From positions 955,001 through 1,019,000 of the forward strand of contig NC_090120.1 of assembly GCF_023973825.1 (NCBI RefSeq): a stretch of 64,000 bases of DNA, written 5' to 3'. The position numbers and the translations under genes were made by a program. Shown here in pieces: positions 22,238 through 39,263 of the stretch (position 1 is its first letter; every line of letters begins with the position of its first letter). The stretch comes from Plasmodium brasilianum. Its lineage: Eukaryota > Apicomplexa > Aconoidasida > Haemosporida > Plasmodiidae. The notes beneath the pieces were generated by a model. That model saw only the letters and a program-made list of their open reading frames with translations. It did not search any database and had not been told where the DNA came from.

Positions 22238-24801
22238 TTAATTTGTAAGTAAATTCTTTAAGTTGAATTCTACCACGTACATGAGTTTGCCGGGAGATAC
22301 TTTCCTGATCTGAAGAACAAACAGGCAGAAACACATACCAGTGTATGTACGTGTATACACGCACATGTATCTATATGTATGTATGTGTATACAAGCACAC
22401 CTATCTATATGTATGTATGTGTATACACGCACATGTATCTATATGTATGTATGTGTATACAAGCACACGTATCTATATGTATGTATGTGTATACACACAC
22501 ACGTATCTATATGTATGTATGTGTATACACGCACACGTATCTATATGTATGTATGTGTATACACGCACACGTGTCTATACGTACATGCACTCAAATTCAT
22601 ATGTATGCGTGCGTACTCACCTCAGTAATTTTCATCTCATGGGGAAGCGCCTGAAAGTGCAAAAGTATATTTTTCTCCGCATGTTCGTAAAAAAATTCTG
22701 GCTTGGAAAAGTAGTAGCAATGAATATATATATTCCTCACTTGATCCTTCTCCTTTTCCTTTTTTAAATTTTTAAAAACATCAAGAAATTCTAAAGCTGT
22801 TTGTGGCAGATTCATTAATATGTGAATGTCTTTATAAATGCTTAGGTTTATGTCAACTCGGTATGATTCTTCTTCACTAACTGTTGTATCATTTTTATTA
22901 CCTAGTACGAAAGCGGAGCTGGTACTGCATTCACTACTACTATCGATAATATCATTAACTTGCTTTTTCTTTTGAACATCAATGCACATATCATTACTTA
23001 CTTCTGAAGCAGTTGCATTATTTATTCTTTTATAATTGTCATTTTTGGAAGAGTTAAGAACAGGAATTTCCTCTGTATGATAATTTTCCTTGTGTACGAT
23101 ACATTTATGCATGCCGATGCTACCACTACATTTGGTAGTACTACTAGAACCAATATGTTCATCAAATTTTTTCTCATTTTTTAAACTACGGTAACTGCCT
23201 CCTCTATTATTTGTGTCCACTAAATTGTTGGGTTCACCTATTTCACAATTTTGGCTTCTTACATCTTCTTTCTTTCTTTTTTTCTTTTTTTTATCAAATA
23301 TATCATGATCTGTGCTGTTTATAACATCTTGCGAAATGTTCTTTCTATTCTGCTCGTCTATATTCATGGTAAGTAGAAAATTTTTTTTTGAAAAAATATT
23401 CAGCCGAAATACCATTCTAAGGAAATCTCTTCCATCTAAATTGTATGTTAATATATTTCTAGCCTTATTTAATTCAATATTTATGTTCATATAATTATAA
23501 GCATGTTTGTTAATATCATTTGAAAAACATAAACAACATTTTTTACTTAACAATAAACTAAATATACCTACTCCGCCAAAAACATCAAGGATGATAGAAT
23601 TTTTTTCTACAAGGTTGTATATGCGATCTCTTTCTTTTTTTAATTTTGAATTCCAGTATATCAGTTCATAATTAATTTTTACATTTATTTTATTTTCTTT
23701 TAACTGAGTAATATAGTTTTTTTCACCAGCTAAAAGTTCAATAGTAAATGTTCTGTGTATATTATTTAACATATCTTTTTTGTTTATTACAGTTTTTATG
23801 CATTTATTTTTATCTAATATTACTTGAGCAATTATTTTCTTATAATTCTCTAACTTACCACAGAAATTTAAATGAGCTATATGTCCTATAATTTCAAATT
23901 TATGTATTATTTCATTAATCGATGGGAAAATTTTTCTTAAAATTTCTGACGTGTTCATATTTTCATACCCAAAATGTAGCGTTACCATTTTTAACTTCAT
24001 ATTTTCCTTTTCCACCAATTTAAATAATTCCTGTATATATTTTTGCTTGTTAGCATTATATATATATTCCATATTTCTATCTTCTTCATCAAGTACACTG
24101 TCAAAATGGGTCTCTACATTTTGATTTTCCCCTTCGTGTACACTTTCCCCATTATGCTTACTAAATCCGATACGCCTATTGTTATTTACTTCATCCCTAT
24201 TATCCTTTCCATTTTTAGCTTTCCCTTCTTTGAAAGAAATGTAGTCAATAAGAACAGGATTTACATCTTTTGCATTATTTTTGCTTATAAACAATTCATC
24301 CATTATTCGGTTAAAATAATCATTCAATGGAATCAACCTGTGGTCTGCTTCATCAGTATGGGTTGTATTCTCATGAACAGTTAACGGCAAACCATTAGTA
24401 CTATCTTGATGAACAACTTGCATTTTTGCTTCTTCCTCATCTCTACTTCTTTGTAAATTTTCCATATACGCCTGAATGAAGGCCAAAATATCTTCGCCCC
24501 TGTTATGGTCCTTAGAAAAAGACCCTTTATAGTCGTTGAACTTCAAAACAGAAGGAAATTTATAAATATTCAATAGCCAAAATTTTATATAATTATTTTT
24601 TAAAATTTCGTTCACTCTATACTTGTTAACTACTAAACAATAGCAGTTTTTGTCATACCTCACCTTCTCCTTCACATCTTTCAAACTTTGTATATTTAAG
24701 GGATTCATATTTTGAAAATTGTAAATGCTCTTCCTACTTATCAGTAAGTGAACATAATTAAAGCGCAGCAAATGCAACAAAAATAGTATTATAAAGGACA
24801 T
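22238..24801 (-). CDS. TRM5: tRNA (guanine-37-N1)-methyltransferase, Met-10+/Trm5 family, two exons
   Basis: The enzyme would methylate G37 beside the anticodon using S-adenosylmethionine. Exon 1 is 24801-22621 (727 codons) and exon 2 is 22309-22238. The donor is GTGAGT, the acceptor TTCTTCAG, phase 0, joining MKITE to IRKVSPGKLMYVVEF, which is the family C-terminus. Family blocks are IGHIAHLNFCGKLENYK, FTIELLAGEKNYI, INYELIYWNSKLKKERDRI, the SAM-binding ILDVFGGVGIFSLLLSK near residue 405, NDIN, NLDGRDFL and the catalytic NLPQTALEFLDVF near 662. An insert of about 200 Ser/Asn/Lys-rich residues separates the last two. The hydrophobic N-terminus (SFIILFLLHLLRFNYVHLL) could be an organelle leader. 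About 750 residues, longer than usual because of the inserts. Confidence 0.92.
22335..22600. repeat. 34-bp minisatellite inside the Trm5 intron
   Basis: About seven copies of a 34-bp unit (GTATCTATATGTATGTATGT core, then GTATACACGCACAC) fill most of the single 311-bp Trm5 intron. Copies differ at ACACGC/ACAAGC sites. The overlapping open frames on the + strand are repeat products. Confidence 0.9.
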
Positions 24802-29199
<4,398 letters not shown>

Positions 29200-30606
29200 A
29201 TGTCAAACGCTGGGACGACTGACCTAAGTTGGCTACCTTCAGACGCAGATGGTTATTAGTTATATTTGAATAGTTCCAATGGATAAAAAAAAAAATTGAT
29301 TAAAGAGAGCTAATAGCAATAAAAAAAAAAAAAAAATCGCCTTTGTATGTTTAAAGAAGGCCATGTGTATATATGTATTTTGTGTTTCTATTTCTGTTTC
29401 TATTTCTATTTCTATTTCTTTTTCTATTTCCTTTCTATAGCTATTTCCATTTCTATAGCTATTTCTATTTCTTTTTCTATTTCCTTTCTATAGCTGTTTC
29501 CATTTCTATAGCTATTTCCATTTCTTTTTCGATTTCAATTTTTTTTATTTTTTTTATTGTGCCATTTTTAGAACAGTTAGCCCTAGGTTTTAAAATAGTA
29601 ACGAATGCATACAAAACAAGGGTTACATCCCAAGAAGCAGAGATAAGGTCTTTAAAAGGACAACTTACAGAAAAACTTGAACAGGTTCGTTCTGCTTGTA
29701 GCTTATTAATTAATCATAACGGAATGGGGGAGTATGTTCTACGTAGATCCATTTTTGCATCCATATTTGCGTCCCTTTTGCTACGTTTTTCTTCCCCCAC
29801 CCCTCTTTCTTTTGCTCCTGTATATATTTACTATATATTAACATATTTATCCTTTTTAGTTGTCATCAATTCAAAAAAAATATAGCAATTTAGAAGTCCA
29901 ATTAATAGAATCAACTCAAAGGGGAAATCAGCTAGCCGATGAAAATAAACAATTAATTACTACCATAAAAAAAGTAAAAGACCCAAATAGAAAAATAGTT
30001 CACACAAAACATGGTGTATATGTGTACATATATACTCATATATGTATATCTATCTATATATATATGTATATATATGTGAGCACGTATATGTGTGCGTATG
30101 TGTTTAAAATGTTCCTCTTATACTGAGGTAATTTAAAGGGTTGCTCATAAAAATACTAGATATACATAAGAATTGTTACTATTCAAACGTTTATGTTCAT
30201 ACAAAAAAAAAAAGATGAAAAAAAAAATGCTAACAAAGATAATAAAAAAAATGTTAAAAAAGATAAAAAAAAAAATGTTAAAAGAGATGAAAAAAATGCA
30301 AAAAAGGATGAGAACAAAAGTATTACAAATGCTTATTAAAACAACTGAAACAATTTTCCTCGTGAAATATTGTATAAATAAGTGTTTGGACAAGACCAAT
30401 TGGCAAATACAAATTTGTAATTCGTAATTTATAATTTGTTGTATGTACGAGAAAGCTAAATATATATGACTTCCTTTTTATTTTCAGTTGAACAGGGATA
30501 TTGACCGACTGGAAAACTTGAAAAAGGCAGTCCTCAATTCAATTCAAGAAGAACACGAAGTGGAGGATTCGCATAAAGTAACATAAAAAGCATCAACATG
30601 TCTATA

Positions 30607-30650
<44 letters not shown>

Positions 30651-30872
30651 ATATATATGTATGTGTATATGTATGTATATATGTATGTACTTCCCAAGTA
30701 AATATATTTTTTCCTTTTACTGATATTTACATGTAAGGTGTTTATATAATACTTTTCTTGCGCATTAATAAGGAAAAAAAAATATACATATATATGTGTA
30801 TGAATTCATCAAAATTTAGTTTGTTAATTTCAAGCCGTGTTATTTTTCTCTACCAACATGTGTACATGTATA

Positions 30873-30912
<40 letters not shown>

Positions 30913-32318
30913 CATACAGAGGCACTCAATTTGTTCTTGCAAATGTAGCAAATTGTATTGTGCGTTGAGCAACTGTTTAATTTACAAAATTGTTGGTATT
31001 TATTTTAAGTATAGAAATTAGTGACAAAAAAAGAAAGATTACTTTTTTAATATTTTAAAAAAATGTACACATACTTACGTACATACACATATGTATATAC
31101 ATGGAACAAAATTGGATTATTTAAAATACGTTTTATATATTAAAATCATTTTACGTTTGTTTTAAAGACAACATTATACTCTCCTCTGCATATTTATTAT
31201 AATAAAATGAATACACTCATACTCATTATAATTTTTGTAAAATTGTGTTAAAGTGGGATATAATTATTATTATTTTTTTTTTTTCATATATAAACTTCGA
31301 GTTGTACATTTAAAACGTACATCTGATATTACATATGGCCAGCACATTTCGTTTTTTTAATCTTCTTTGTATTTCGCTTTTTAATCTTCTTTGTATTTCG
31401 CTTTTTAATCTTCTTTGCATTTCGCTTTTTAATCTTCTTTGCATTTCGCTTTTTAATTTCCTTCGCATTTCGCTTTTTAATCTTCTTTGCATTTCGCTTT
31501 TTAATCTTCTTTGCATTTCGCTTTTTAATCTTCTTTGCATTTCGCTTTTTAATCTTCTTTGCATTTCGCTTTTTAATCTTCTTTGCATTTCGCTTTTTAA
31601 TTTCCTTCGCATTTCTCTTTTTAATCTTCTTCGCATTTCTCTTTTTAATCTTCTTCACATTTCAATTTTATAATTCCCTTCGCAGTATTATTCTGCTGAC
31701 GACATGCTACACACAACCGCACCAAGAACTATGCTCGAAATTAACGGAAATGAAGATTCGTGTCAAACGCTTATTAATAAAATAGTTAATTCAGACACAC
31801 ATAATATTATTAACGGAAGTTTTAACTCGCCTTATTTAGGAAATGCGTAATTTGAGAAGAGAAATATTCTTTGCATTATATTTGCCTTAACCGATTATGT
31901 TTGACTTAATAGTTTATGTTCACCTCAACTGCTTGGGTTTACCTTAACTGTTCATGTTCACATCAACGGTTCATGTTTGACTCAATCGTTTATGTTCACA
32001 TCAACTGCTTGGGTTTACCTTAACTGTTCATGTTCACATCAACTGTCTATGTCAATCTCAACTGCATATGTTCACATTCGCCTTTTTTCCTGGAACAGAT
32101 CATTAAACGAGAAGAATACAGATGGAAGAGCCTTTTTTCGTAACGCAAGAAGTCGATTAACTTATGAACAGTTCAATCAATTTTTAAGTAACATTAAAAA
32201 GCTAAATAATCATCAACAAAAACGAGAAGAAACCTTAAAAAAAGCCCAGGCTATATTTGGAGAAGCCAACTCGGATTTATATGAAGAATTTAAAGTACTG
32301 ATATCCAAACATTCTTAA
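29200..32318 (+). CDS. At4g15545-family coiled-coil protein, six exons, about 249 residues
   Basis: Exons: 29200-29251, 29572-29684, 29860-29973, 30488-30577, 31686-31846 and 32099-32318. All introns are GT..AG. The first junction joins LPSDAD to EQLALGFKI. Plant At4g15545-type proteins start their conserved core with a very similar LPSDPYEQL-type block. Exons 2-4 form a coiled coil (RVTSQEAEIRSLKGQL, LNRDIDRLENLKKAVLNSI). Exon 6 carries the C-terminal family signature, GRAFFRNARSRLTYEQFNQF then KREETLKKAQAIFG, ending DLYEEFKVL. In plants, members are described as NAI2-interacting proteins (NAIP) tied to ER-derived compartments. Whether that role holds in a parasite is unknown. No signal peptide or membrane segment is visible. 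Exon 5 is Asn/Thr-rich and less conserved. The first donor (GGTTATT) is the weakest junction. Confidence 0.85.
31345..31665. repeat. 24-bp minisatellite inside intron 4 of the At4g15545-like gene
   Basis: About 13 copies of CGCTTTTTAATCTTCTTTGC plus ATTT. The unit is a multiple of three and contains no stop in several frames, so both strands show 110-codon open frames (KKRNAKKI on -, LFNLLCIS on +). Placement inside a spliced-out segment argues against coding. Confidence 0.9.
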
Positions 32319-33255
32319 AAAAAAAAAAAAAAAAAAGGAAAAAGAAAAAGAAATTCATGTACATTTCTAATTATGTCAAAGTTGTATAGTCCTTAATGTT
32401 TGACTACTCACATATATATATATATATATGCGAGTCCGTTTTTTTTTTTTTTTTTGGTTTTTTTTTTATTTTGTATTTCGTTGTGATGTTCTACTTATTA
32501 TTTGATTCTCTTCTACATTATTAATAAACTCAGAATTTCTTTAATTTTCACATAATTATTTTATTAACACACACACACAAAAAAAAAAAAAAAAAGTATG
32601 TACAGTTCATACATATATTATTTTAAGAGCAATATTTCATAATTTTGAAAACAAAATTATATATTTGTGTTACTAAATTTGTTATTAGATTGAAAATCAG
32701 GTTTTTCACATTAATTAGGCTTCGTCTATTTTAAAAACAGATTTAAAAATGGATATTCATATAAAAAGTGCATGCATGAATGTTATGATTTATAAGGTAT
32801 TATGTATGCATGTATGTATGCAGGTTATTGTATATGTACAAAAAAATAGTAGGATAAAATGGCGTTTCAAAAGGTTCACTGATACGCACGTAATATACCT
32901 GTGCATATAGACACATATGTATATATATACAAGCATACATTCATGCATCCATACATTCATGCATCCATGCATCCATGCATTCACGCATCCATGTATACAT
33001 ATATGCATATATACATATATATATATATACACATGTATGCATTTTCCTGCTGTTCACAACACATAATATAATAGCGAATTGGTGATACTTTGATAAAATT
33101 ATAAAAAATATTTCAAAAAAATAGGTAACTAAAAACGTAAAACATATTTTAATGCACATACATATACATATATATGTGTACCATTTACAATAAACATAAA
33201 AAATTAACAAAAAAAAAGCAATCACAAAATGTAAACAGGTAAGAGGTGAGAAAAT
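32319..33255. other. Convergent 3' intergenic region
   Basis: About 0.94 kb between two converging genes. It has poly-A/T runs, TA microsatellites and a CATGCATC repeat (32940-33000). No gene or structured element was recognised. Confidence 0.55.
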
Positions 33256-36200
33256 CTATTTTTTCCTCAGTATTCTGCTTAAGACACCCTTGTCTCCTGT
33301 ATTTTTCTTTTTGGGTGCATTATCACACTCGTCTTTTTTCCGTATAACTGCATTTACCTTTTGCTGTTCCATTTGTATGTTTAATAACTCATTTGGAGTA
33401 ATATAATTTTTTGAATTATCATTATTTTGTAAACAATTATTATTTTTGTCAATACTGTAACCAATTTGCACATTTGTTTTCTTACATGCATATTTATCAA
33501 CTGTTCCAAAAAAAATATTATTATTATTATTACATTCTCCCTTTTCCCTGATATGTTCCGAAATGTTGATATCATCCTTAGTAGGATTGTTTCCCACTGG
33601 GTTCTTTGCATTACTACATGGACGTTCTAAACTATAAGACGCAGAAGAATTCAATTTGGGCTTTTCACACCTGACGTTCTCAAATTGTTTTTCATCATTA
33701 TAACCGTTCATTCCATTCGTGCCATTGCTTCCATTGCTGCTATAGGTGCGACTTGAAATAATGCAGCTATTTTGTATACCAGATATGTTTATATTTCTGA
33801 TACTGTTACTACTACTACTACTACTACTACTACTAGCTGCAACAGTAGGGGCAGTTAAACTCGTTGAAACGTTCTTCTGATAATGACAGTGACCATTATT
33901 CAATGTGGCATGTAGTGACTCTTCCTTTATTTTAAAATTTGTTTTCACATCTATTTCAGTATAATCCTGGAAAGGACTATTTCTACTTAATAAACTGTCT
34001 ACCTTATACCTTGCCAATTTTGATAAACTGTCAATCTGTGGTTTTTCTTCAGATATAACTTTTATTGCTTCCTTATTCGAAGGCTCACAACTCTCTGCAT
34101 TTTTCGTATTATGTACGTTCTTTTTTAACGTTTCGAAAAAGTGTATATTTTTATTGTCATAATTTTGTTTTAAAGAATTATATATTTCATGGACACTATT
34201 ATTCAAGCTTAAATTGATCTTATTATGCCCGCACGCGGAGGAGTATATAGTACTATCCCCCATACTGTTCTCATTGTTATTATCATTACAATTATTATCG
34301 TTATAGCTATTGTTGTCAATATTTCCTAGGTTGTGAAAATCCCCCAAATCTTGTTGTTCATTCTCGTTTCCCTTACCATTTTTGCAATTAATTGAAGTAC
34401 TGTCTTTATTCAATAACCCTCTTAGCAGCACATGTTTAGTACCTGTTATAGGTTTCCCTTCTTCTTGATATTCACATGCCTTTTTCCTTAAACTTATATG
34501 CATAAACTTTTCCTTATTCTTTTTATACATTTCATATGTCATTAAAACATCATTTTCATCACCTTCCATTTTATTTTTTTCTTCCTTTCCATTGGTAAAA
34601 TTTGCGTCTTTCGAACTTTCTCTACCCTGAATGTTCATATTGTTTGTATCATTGACGCTATTATTATTGCTGTTGGTAGCTATACTGTTAATATAATTAT
34701 TATTATTACCACTATTCGCGTCTTGTGAAGTGTTCTTAATTTCTTCAGAAAATGCAATGTATTCCTTTTCTCCTATCAAATTGATGTCTTTTTTTTGATT
34801 TCTATTTTGCAATTCAAGGTCAGATAATGCCAATTTGTCTGTATTCTTTGACATATTTTCCAAATTTTGCTTTTCAGTTAGGTAATAATTACTAGCAATA
34901 TTATTCAAATTCTCATCATTTTTGCCTGAACAGTGCATGCCGATTGGTTTGACAACTTCAAGATTTTTTTCGTGACTCATTTTTACTATTTCCTTTTTGT
35001 AAAAATGGCTATCCTTTTCGTCCTCTGCACTATGTCTGCGAATATCCCTGCTTGGGATGCCCTTATCGTAGCTATTACCATCAATACCTGTTCCACAAAT
35101 ACCATTTCCACTTCCCCCCTTACCCCCAGCACCAACGTATATACCGCTATCGTTCAAATTGTTAATGAAGGACCCGGATAAATTTAATGATGCTTCATTA
35201 TGATAGCCAATATTGTCCATATTCGATTCATCCCAATTTTGCATAAATATTGAATATAAATCTTCATCCTTTATTTTTTCTATTTCTTTCTCCTCTATTG
35301 TAATGTTATTTATTATCTTTTTGTAATTACCTTCATCAAAATTTATAATATCATTTCGTATTTCATCTGTTAAGCTTTCAGCATCATTACTCCTACTGCG
35401 TACTTTATTACCTGCATTTCTGTCCTTTTCATTTTTGTCCTCTTTATTCTTTTCTTCTACACTTTTCTCCTTCTTATTTTTTCCTTTTTTTTTTTTTTTT
35501 CCCTCCATTTCGTTATTATTTTTAATGTACTTATTTTCCTGTTGATCATTCAAAATATATTTCCTCCCTTGCATTCTTATGTTCACCGAACTGTCACTAT
35601 AACAAGAAGAGTTTAACGTATAATCATTATATGGATTATTATCATAGTATTTTTTATACGGGTCTTTACAATTATTATACATATTATCGTACATCCTTTT
35701 CGTGTTGTTATAATGATGCTTATTTTTTCTGTACATTAAGGAAAATTTACGTACCCTCCTCCTATCATTTTCGTTGTACAGTGTATCATACGCATTCCTA
35801 TCATTCTGTTTTGCATATGTGTCACATATATCCATATTGTTCGATCTCTCATGTGTTCCTTCAAAATTGTAAGCATGATCATAATAACCACGATCATGAC
35901 CATAATGAATATGATGAAGATATTGAAGATGATGATCGTCATGAGATTTCAACGCATCACTACCATTTTCATCATAGTAGTTCATATTGTAATGGTTCAT
36001 AAATTTTTTTCCTGTATTACAATATTTATTATTAAAATAAAAATCTTGTCGCTTATTATACTGAAGAATAGAATTTTTTAATTTTATATTTTCCGATAAA
36101 AGAAAACTATTTTTTTCTCTTTCTTTGTTAAGCAAATTGTTTAAATCATATAGCCTGTTATTTAAATCCTTTTCTGCACACAAGGAATGGTCTAATTTCA

Positions 36201-37410
36201 TTTTTAAGTTCTCATTCATTTCGTTATATTCGCTATTTCTGTTAATTAACTGTTTATTGGTTAACTCATAGTTTTCTAATAAGATCTTCATATCTTTTAA
36301 TTCTTTGACTTTTTTATTTTCTTCTTCTTCGTAAAATATTTGCTTGGTTTCTAGTTCATCCTTCAGATTTTTTTGAACTTCTCTGATTTCCTCATCCTGC
36401 AGTAAAATGTGTAAGGTACATGTATGTACATAAGTATAACAGCATGATTTCCCGCCCAATATTCATACACAATAGTGTAGAAGAGAGCTCTGGAAGAACG
36501 ACCTACGTTATTACACAAAACTGCACAAAAATAATAGCGCTATTTTTTTTTCTTTTTTTTATCCATCCTGTTATTTATTTGCGCATTTGCACAGTATATA
36601 TTTGTTTATTATTTTTTTTTTTAGTTCTATTTTATCTTATTTTTTATTTTTCATTTTTTATGTATTTTTTATTTTTTATTTTTCATTTTTTTTTTTTTTT
36701 CCTTTACTGATTTTACCTTGCTGGCAAGAAGAAATTCTAATGTTTTGTTTTTTTTTATTTCAATTGAGTATTTCTTTTTGCACCTCTTGAGTTTTTCGCT
36801 CAGTTTTATGTTGGTCGCTTCCAGAATGTTTTTCCTTTTGGTTGAATTTTTACCCTTACGGTTTATGCATTCTAAACTGAGTTTTCCATTACTTTCGAAA
36901 GAGTAGGACCTTATTTTGTTTTCATTTGATAAACTTTTATTCATTAAAAAAGGATTATACTTTTTTTCTTGTCCTTCTAGTGCTCTTTTTTTTTTTCTTT
37001 TTTTTTTTTTGAACTTATTTAAACTTCTTTTATTTATGAGCTTATTTGTATTCATATGTGTCAAATCAGAATAGCATAGTTCATTGGAAACGTATACACT
37101 AGAATGGTCTGACGTGGAGCTATCAGTAGAAGTATTTTCTCCTGATGATAAAATATTTTTTGAATCAACACACGATAAGGAGCTGTTAAAACAGGAAGAA
37201 GATACCGCGGAAGAATTTGCTTTTTTCTTACTCGTTAATTTAATCGCTCTCCTGCTGTTTTTATTCTTATCGTCGTTGTTATCACTGTTGTATTTAACTG
37301 TTCTTTTTCCATTGCTCGAATTACGAATTTTGTTCCTGTTATCATTATCATTATTTTTATCGTCGTTTTTATCACTATTTTTATCACTATATTTATCCTT
37401 ACTGGTAATG

Positions 37411-37448
<38 letters not shown>

Positions 37449-39263
37449 CCTGTCCTGTTCATATTTATCGGTCAGCTGCGCATGCTTCAATCGGTTGATT
37501 AAGAAAGTTAGTTTATCATTTTTTTGGCAAACTAATGAATATATGTTTAACAACAGATGGTATACATAGTCTGTGAAATTTAAAAAATTATTATGAATAT
37601 TTGTTTTAATCCTTGAAAACACAAACGCTTGTTCATTTTGCATTCTATATATAATATCTTCAAACTTTTTTATGTTATCAGTAAAATTCTTTTTATCTTC
37701 ATTTAACTCATTTATTAATATATCTTGTTGTTCTATTTTTTCCTTCAGAGTTAAATTTGCTTTTAAAAAATCCTCTTTCAATTTTTTTAAAAAATTTGTC
37801 ATATATATTTCATTCGTATGTTTTTCTATTTTTAATTTTAGTATATCTTTAAAAATGTTATTAATATTATGTACGGAATGTAATTCATCATTGCATTTAC
37901 TGCACAGTATCTTTTTCGTTTTATTTATAAACACCTCTTGTATGCTTAGAATAAACATAAGTCCCTTCTTACTCACCGATTCGAACATGTTCATGTTATT
38001 CTGCTCAAGCTCAATCTTAAAGTTGTTTACCGTGTCCGCGAGCGAAATGAAGCTACTGCTGCTGCTGCAACAGCTACAACAGTTGCTGTTGTTACTGTTA
38101 TGGCTCCTTTTATTGTTACTGCTATTGTTATTGTTACTGCTATTGTTATTGTTACTGCTATTGTTATTGTTACTGCTATTGTTATTGTTACTGCTATTGT
38201 TATTGTTACTGCTATTTTTATTTCCATTGTTACTGCTATTTTTATTGCCATTGTTACTGCTATTTTTATTGCCATTGTTACTGCTATTTTTATTGCTATT
38301 GTTACTGCTATTTTTATTGCCATTGTTACTGCAATTGTTGTTTCCATTGCTGCTGCTGCTGATATTACTGTTGCTGTCATTGCTAATACTATCACCCCCA
38401 TTATCTTCACTTGCTTCGCGCTTCGATTTTTTTGAAACAGGGTTGTAAACCAAAAGTTCATTATGTATTTTTCCCCCTTCGTTAAAATCGCATCCTATTT
38501 GTAAAAGCTCCCCATTATTATTTAGTGCTACATTTTTTTGCTCTGCATTTTTTACATTTAAACTTTTCGACATTGACTCTATGTCTAGAATAAAGGTCGA
38601 GAAATTCATGTTGTCAGTTGTACCATCACTAATATGCAAGCAGTTCACACTGTTCATATTATTAACATTGCTAACACTTCTCACACTGTTCAAATCTTTC
38701 ACACAGTCCACATTAATATTCGAGTTCCCCCTATCCATTGCACTACTAGTGTTATTGCAGCATTCACTTAGTACTATAACATCCTTGTCATTACTCATAT
38801 GATTACTATCCCTAGTACTGTTTTGATAACTCATAGACGTTGCAACAGTATTCATACTATAATTTAAAAGAGGGTCCTCTTCCTTTACATTTAAAAGTTT
38901 AATATAGCTACTTAATGCAATATCTGTATTTTTGTCATTTTGTTCTACTTCGTTCATTTGCAAATTTTCCGTGTTACATGTAACTCCCATCATGTCGACC
39001 TTTTCTAAATCAAACTCCTTATTGTCACTTATTTGCATGTGTATGTTACCTCCTCTATTATTTTCATCAATTATGTTGATATCATTTAACAATGGGCAAA
39101 ATTTTACGATACCACCTTCATCTTTTTCCGTTTGGTTATATTCGCTCATTATAGGATGACTCATATTTATTTGTGAATAACTTACCATCATTTTATTCTC
39201 CATCTTTTTATTAGCACCTGGGGGCCATGACTCATTTATTTTATATTCTTCATTTTTACTCAT
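33256..39263 (-). CDS. Large Asn/Ser-rich coiled-coil protein, two exons, 1,895 residues, function unknown
   Basis: Exon 1 is 39263-36717 and exon 2 is 36396-33256. The donor is AAG/GTAAAATC, the acceptor TTTACTGCAG, phase 0. A coiled coil runs through the splice site (KNKTLEFLLASK then DEEIREVQKNLKDELETK). The most ordered-looking part is residues ~430-610: a CSKC motif, then long helices such as IEQQDILINELNEDKKNF and YVYHLLLNIYSLVCQKNDKL. Elsewhere there are Asn/Ser repeats (about residues 300-390), poly-Lys (about 615-630), a Tyr/His/Asp-rich stretch early in exon 2, and long Asn/Lys/Ser low-complexity. There is no catalytic motif, signal peptide or membrane segment. The CxxC does not pair with a second one, so zinc binding is unproven. 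Function unrecognised. Confidence 0.87.
38085..38370 (-). repeat. Coding Asn/Ser repeat (SNNN / NNGNKNSS)
   Basis: Trinucleotide-rich repeats encode NSSNNNNSSNNN and NGNKNSSNNGNKNSS tracts in the large coiled-coil protein. All six frames stay open here, giving several false open frames. Confidence 0.85.

Noticed and set aside
31310..31673. Lys/Arg-rich ~110-codon frames on - and a Phe/Leu frame on +
   Set aside because: They come from a 24-bp intronic minisatellite between well-supported exons 4 and 5.
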